A stretch of DNA of 42,156 nt from Caldilineaceae bacterium SB0661_bin_32 (GTDB taxonomy: Bacteria > Chloroflexota > Anaerolineae > Caldilineales > Caldilineaceae). Both the position numbers and the translations under genes were made by a program. The stretch lies in the NCBI GenBank assembly GCA_009841235.1, contig VXMH01000100.1, forward strand, positions 1 through 42,156. Reading direction: 5' to 3'. Of the stretch, positions 40,706 through 42,156 are shown piece by piece. The stretch's first letter is position 1. Each line of letters starts with the position of its first letter. Under the pieces are notes generated by a model. That model was not told the origin of the DNA. It made no database searches and saw only the letters and a program-made list of their open reading frames with translations.

Positions 40706-41989
40706 CTAGCTCGGGCTGTACAGCTCCGTAGCCGGGAAGAAAGCCGCCCACGCAAACCAGAAGTGATCGAAATGGAGGATCGGGGTCAACTGTTCTCCGG
40801 CCAGGGGACCTTCGACGGCCTCTCCCAGAATGTCCCAGGTGCTGCCTGTTTCGGCGTCACTGAAAGTGCCGTCCTCGTTGGGAGAAAAGGTCAGGAGCTG
40901 ATCTCCGACCTGGCGTTCGTAGACTGCTACGGCGCCGATGTCGCGGCCCTTACTGATCACGGAACTATCCAGCGCGCTGGCCAGCCCCGCTTTGTGGAAA
41001 ATAGCAAGCTCAACCCCGCCGAACGAGTCATGAACGACGCCGGCCTCCTCCAGCGCCTGGAAAGGATAGGCGATGGCCTCCGTCTCGGTCGTCAGACCGA
41101 GAACACGCTCGGCCGGCGCCAGGCGGGAATCCGGTGTGCCCTGGAAGAGGAAGGGCCGGGACGTGCTGTCGTACCCCACATAAGGGTTGTATCCGTAGTT
41201 GCGGGGCATGTTCGGCCGTGCCAGCACTTCTCCATCCGGATGGGCATCTTTGAAATCCTTCCAGGAGAGGACCTGGCTGGTCAGGAATCTCAACTGCTCG
41301 CCGGCATACTTGCCAACGATGCCTTCCCCTGTGAACTGTTGCCACCAGGTCTCCGTCTGGCGGTCGTACATGATCAGATCACTGTTGCGCAGCCGCCCGG
41401 TGGTGCCGAAATCGAGGACCTGGCCGTCAAAGTTGCGGTCAAAGGCGATGCTGGCATTGCACAACGGGCAGAAAGTGATCGAGACCGGCTGGCCGTCGAC
41501 CTCATCGTTCACAATCTCGTGCCAGATCAGGATGCTCAGTGGGTAGGCGCGGGACACGTTGCCGCGGCTGAACAGGATCACCGGGTCCACGTCCTCCAGC
41601 CACTCATCCCCCGCAGCAAGCGACTCAAACACCGGGCTGTCGACCGCTGGAATACCGTCCTTGGGCGGGCCGCCGGAAAGGATCGAATCCCACTCCACCG
41701 TCCTTCGCGAAAAATCGGTAGAGAATCCGCGCGTGCGGAACGGAGGCGGAACACCGTCGGTGATCAGTTCTCCGCTCAGTTGCGGTACGCCGGGGTTGAC
41801 GCTGGCGGTCGCCTGCGCGCCGGTGTCGCCGCTGTCCGCGTCGGCCGTCACCGCCTCGCTACTGTCGGATTCCGCCGCTGCTGCGGGAGGCGCCGGCGCT
41901 TCATCCGATGTAATCGGAACGCAGGCCAGGAGAATGATCGCGGCGATCATGAGCAGGCCGCCTAGCTGAATCCATCTATTCCTCAACAT
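40706..41989 (-). CDS. DUF3179 domain-containing lipoprotein
   Basis: This 427-residue exported protein has a signal peptide ending in LLAC (Cys23), then an acidic Ser/Ala-rich linker to about 65. The rest is the DUF3179 domain: DPVILFSRGNVSRAYPLSILIWHEIVND, then VSITFCPLCNASIAFDR and LIMYDRQTETWWQQFTGEGIVGKYAG. Further on come LRFLTSQVLSWKDFKDAHPDGEVL, and AIAYPF. The CPLC pair with a preceding Phe is the most constant spot and might bind metal or form a disulfide, but the family has no proven function. TAAGGGGGT six or so bases before the ATG is a strong ribosome binding site. It is transcribed towards the three-gene cassette. Confidence 0.92.
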   Translation of the reverse strand: MLRNRWIQLGGLLMIAAIILLACVPITSDEAPAPPAAAAESDSSEAVTADADSGDTGAQATASVNPGVPQLSGELITDGVPPPFRTRGFSTDFSRRTVEWDSILSGGPPKDGIPAVDSPVFESLAAGDEWLEDVDPVILFSRGNVSRAYPLSILIWHEIVNDEVDGQPVSITFCPLCNASIAFDRNFDGQVLDFGTTGRLRNSDLIMYDRQTETWWQQFTGEGIVGKYAGEQLRFLTSQVLSWKDFKDAHPDGEVLARPNMPRNYGYNPYVGYDSTSRPFLFQGTPDSRLAPAERVLGLTTETEAIAYPFQALEEAGVVHDSFGGVELAIFHKAGLASALDSSVISKGRDIGAVAVYERQVGDQLLTFSPNEDGTFSDAETGSTWDILGEAVEGPLAGEQLTPILHFDHFWFAWAAFFPATELYSPS

Positions 41990-42106
41990 GGGATACCCCC
42001 TTAGGGTGAAAGAAGTGGTCGGCGAATCGTCAACCTTACATACGACAATTATGCCGCAAGAGGCGTCTTTGGGCTGTAGTGAGGCTTACGCAAATGCGAG
42101 GAGAGA

Positions 42107-42132
42107 GGGCAGGCACAAGGCCTGCCCCTACC
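42107..42132. repeat. Interspersed GTAGGGGCAGGC element, copy 2
   Basis: GGGCAGGC (42107-42114) and GCCTGCCC (42120-42127) form an 8-bp hairpin around ACAAG, and the downstream part reads GCCTGCCCCTAC. The core is the reverse complement of the one at 12548-12559. It lies in the gap upstream of the DUF3179 gene, which otherwise holds no gene to the window end. Confidence 0.65.
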
Positions 42133-42156
42133 GGGGTTTGAGGGAGGGGGGCGGAT

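Overview
The window looks like a piece of chromosome from an uncultured or little-studied member of the Chloroflexota, probably near Caldilineae/Anaerolineae. This is an inference from G+C-rich housekeeping genes, proline/threonine-rich linkers in surface proteins, a Uma2-family nuclease, a DUF3179 lipoprotein, HrcA with a CIRCE operator, and an interspersed GTAGGGGCAGGC-type repeat. No rRNA, tRNA, CRISPR array, transposase or prophage cluster was found, so this is mostly ordinary chromosome with a few unusual loci.

Layout. 1-4481 (+): the 3' end of recA, a Uma2-like nuclease, tgt (queuosine), uppP (undecaprenyl carrier recycling) and an orphan PstS-like lipoprotein. 4482-5282 is non-coding: an imperfect tandem repeat, a strong extended -10 promoter and a leader hairpin. 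5283-13635 (+) is the translation/transcription operon nusA-rnpM-infB-rbfA-nrnA-truB-ribF, without rimP or a YlxQ gene. 13707-17148 (+) holds a three-part heme/propeller lipoprotein and a GT1 glycosyltransferase. 17171-24342 (-) holds hrcA-grpE (CIRCE-controlled), a GNAT acetyltransferase, a small membrane protein and the sbcD-sbcC DNA repair pair. 24550-27255 (-) holds an initiating sugar-phosphate transferase and a GT2 glycosyltransferase. 27531-30418 (-) holds glutamate formimidoyltransferase and modB/modA without modC. 30688-32943 (+) is a double-length FemX-type protein. 32990-36148 (-) holds a eukaryotic-type UGPase and a gamma-glutamyltransferase-family enzyme. 36436-40656 (+) is a compact three-gene cassette of membrane or surface proteins of unknown function, and 40706-41989 (-) is a DUF3179 lipoprotein.

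How the genes fit together. The nusA block supplies transcription elongation, initiation factor IF-2, 30S maturation, nanoRNA turnover, tRNA pseudouridylation and FAD synthesis. UppP, the polyprenyl glycosylphosphotransferase, GT2, UGPase and the FemX protein all bear on cell-envelope building. The least explained parts are the FemX fusion with its preserved internal start, the Pro/Thr-linker cassette at 36.4-40.7 kb, and the repeat array before nusA. Functions come from recognised motifs read by eye; no database search was run.
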